From: Acinetobacter sp. ANC 4470
Lineage (GTDB): Bacteria > Pseudomonadota > Gammaproteobacteria > Pseudomonadales > Moraxellaceae
Direction of reading: 5' to 3'
Length of the DNA: 64,000 nucleotides
Assembly (NCBI RefSeq): GCF_002135335.1
Contig: NZ_NEGC01000008.1
Location: forward strand, 1 to 64,000
How positions within the stretch are numbered: position 1 is the stretch's first letter; every line of letters starts with the position of its first letter. This document shows positions 63,931-64,000 of the stretch, piece after piece. The notes beneath the pieces were generated by a model. That model searched no databases. It had not been told where the DNA came from and saw only the letters and a program-made list of their open reading frames with translations. The translations under genes and the position numbers were made by a program.

Positions 63931-64000
63931 ATGTCCAAGAGTGGCTTTGGTCAAATGTATCGTCAGCTTTCGAGTAAGCTGCTTGACCTTGTGGTAACTC
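63931..64000 (+). CDS. Partial gene, possibly glycerol-3-phosphate acyltransferase PlsB
   Basis: Only 23 codons are in the window, starting MSKSGFGQMYRQLSSKLLDL, with AGGAG seven bases upstream. The basic, leucine-rich start resembles the N-terminus I recall for Acinetobacter PlsB, but that is weak evidence. The gene runs off the right end. Confidence 0.45.
   Translation, partial: MSKSGFGQMYRQLSSKLLDLVVT

Overview
This window looks like chromosome from an Acinetobacter species (Gammaproteobacteria, Moraxellaceae). The DNA is AT-rich and gene-dense. The proteins match Acinetobacter families: an AlmA-type long-chain alkane monooxygenase, YbeZ/YbeY behind MiaB, DUF2789 proteins and 38-residue L36. 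Two Xer recombination sites match the pdif consensus of Acinetobacter plasmids. No phage, insertion sequence or CRISPR array was seen. The assignment rests on recalled families, not on a search.

Layout. 1-6.3 kb holds an unknown protein, pssA, rlmJ, a PHD-like 2OG-Fe(II) oxygenase, two tandem DUF2789 genes and mdh. 6.4-9.5 kb holds a catalytically degenerate RNase T2-family protein and the lytic transglycosylase slt. 9.5-12.6 kb is the miaB-ybeZ-ybeY set. 12.7-16.5 kb has small secreted or unknown proteins, a TonB-family protein and xpt. 16.5-17.6 kb is a self-contained dif module: inverted XerC/XerD sites enclosing an Rrf2-type regulator and a small CxxC membrane protein. 18-24.5 kb has a zinc-ribbon/glycine-zipper protein, a WrbA-like flavoprotein, YihY, a YddG-like exporter, an EamA pseudogene, DUF389, an FAH-family hydrolase and a YcxB-like protein. 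24.7-25.4 kb is a tRNA cluster: three identical tRNA-Arg(ACG) and one tRNA-Ser(GCT).

25.6-31.1 kb carries rnr, prlC, yheV and an anchored coiled-coil protein. 31.6-36 kb carries a fused TRAP permease, a rhombosortase-like protease, a TatT-like lipoprotein and a 36-residue membrane peptide. 36.2-39.8 kb has ygfX-sdhE, an acyl-CoA dehydrogenase and almA. An operator-like palindrome occurs upstream of both the small peptide and almA.

39.9-53.7 kb is the complete S10-spc-alpha ribosomal array on the minus strand: rpsJ, rplC, rplD, rplW, rplB, rpsS, rplV, rpsC, rplP, rpmC, rpsQ, rplN, rplX, rplE, rpsN, rpsH, rplF, rplR, rpsE, rpmD, rplO, secY, rpmJ, rpsM, rpsK, rpsD, rpoA, rplQ. It has a clear promoter ahead of rpsJ, RNA-fold candidates at the S10/spc and spc/alpha boundaries, and a terminator after rplQ. 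53.8-64 kb holds a class-I amidotransferase, metC, a HerA-like ATPase, a nitric-oxide-stress pair (shortened flavohaemoglobin and nsrR with a matching NsrR operator), engB, a PF10118 protein, a GltP/DctA symporter, a His/Cys-rich secreted peptide, tesB and the first codons of a probable plsB.

The observations most worth checking are the chromosomal dif module, the repeated ATTGTCTAACAAT sites, the degenerate RNase T2, the shortened flavohaemoglobin, and the two tiny genes at 35915 and 62594.
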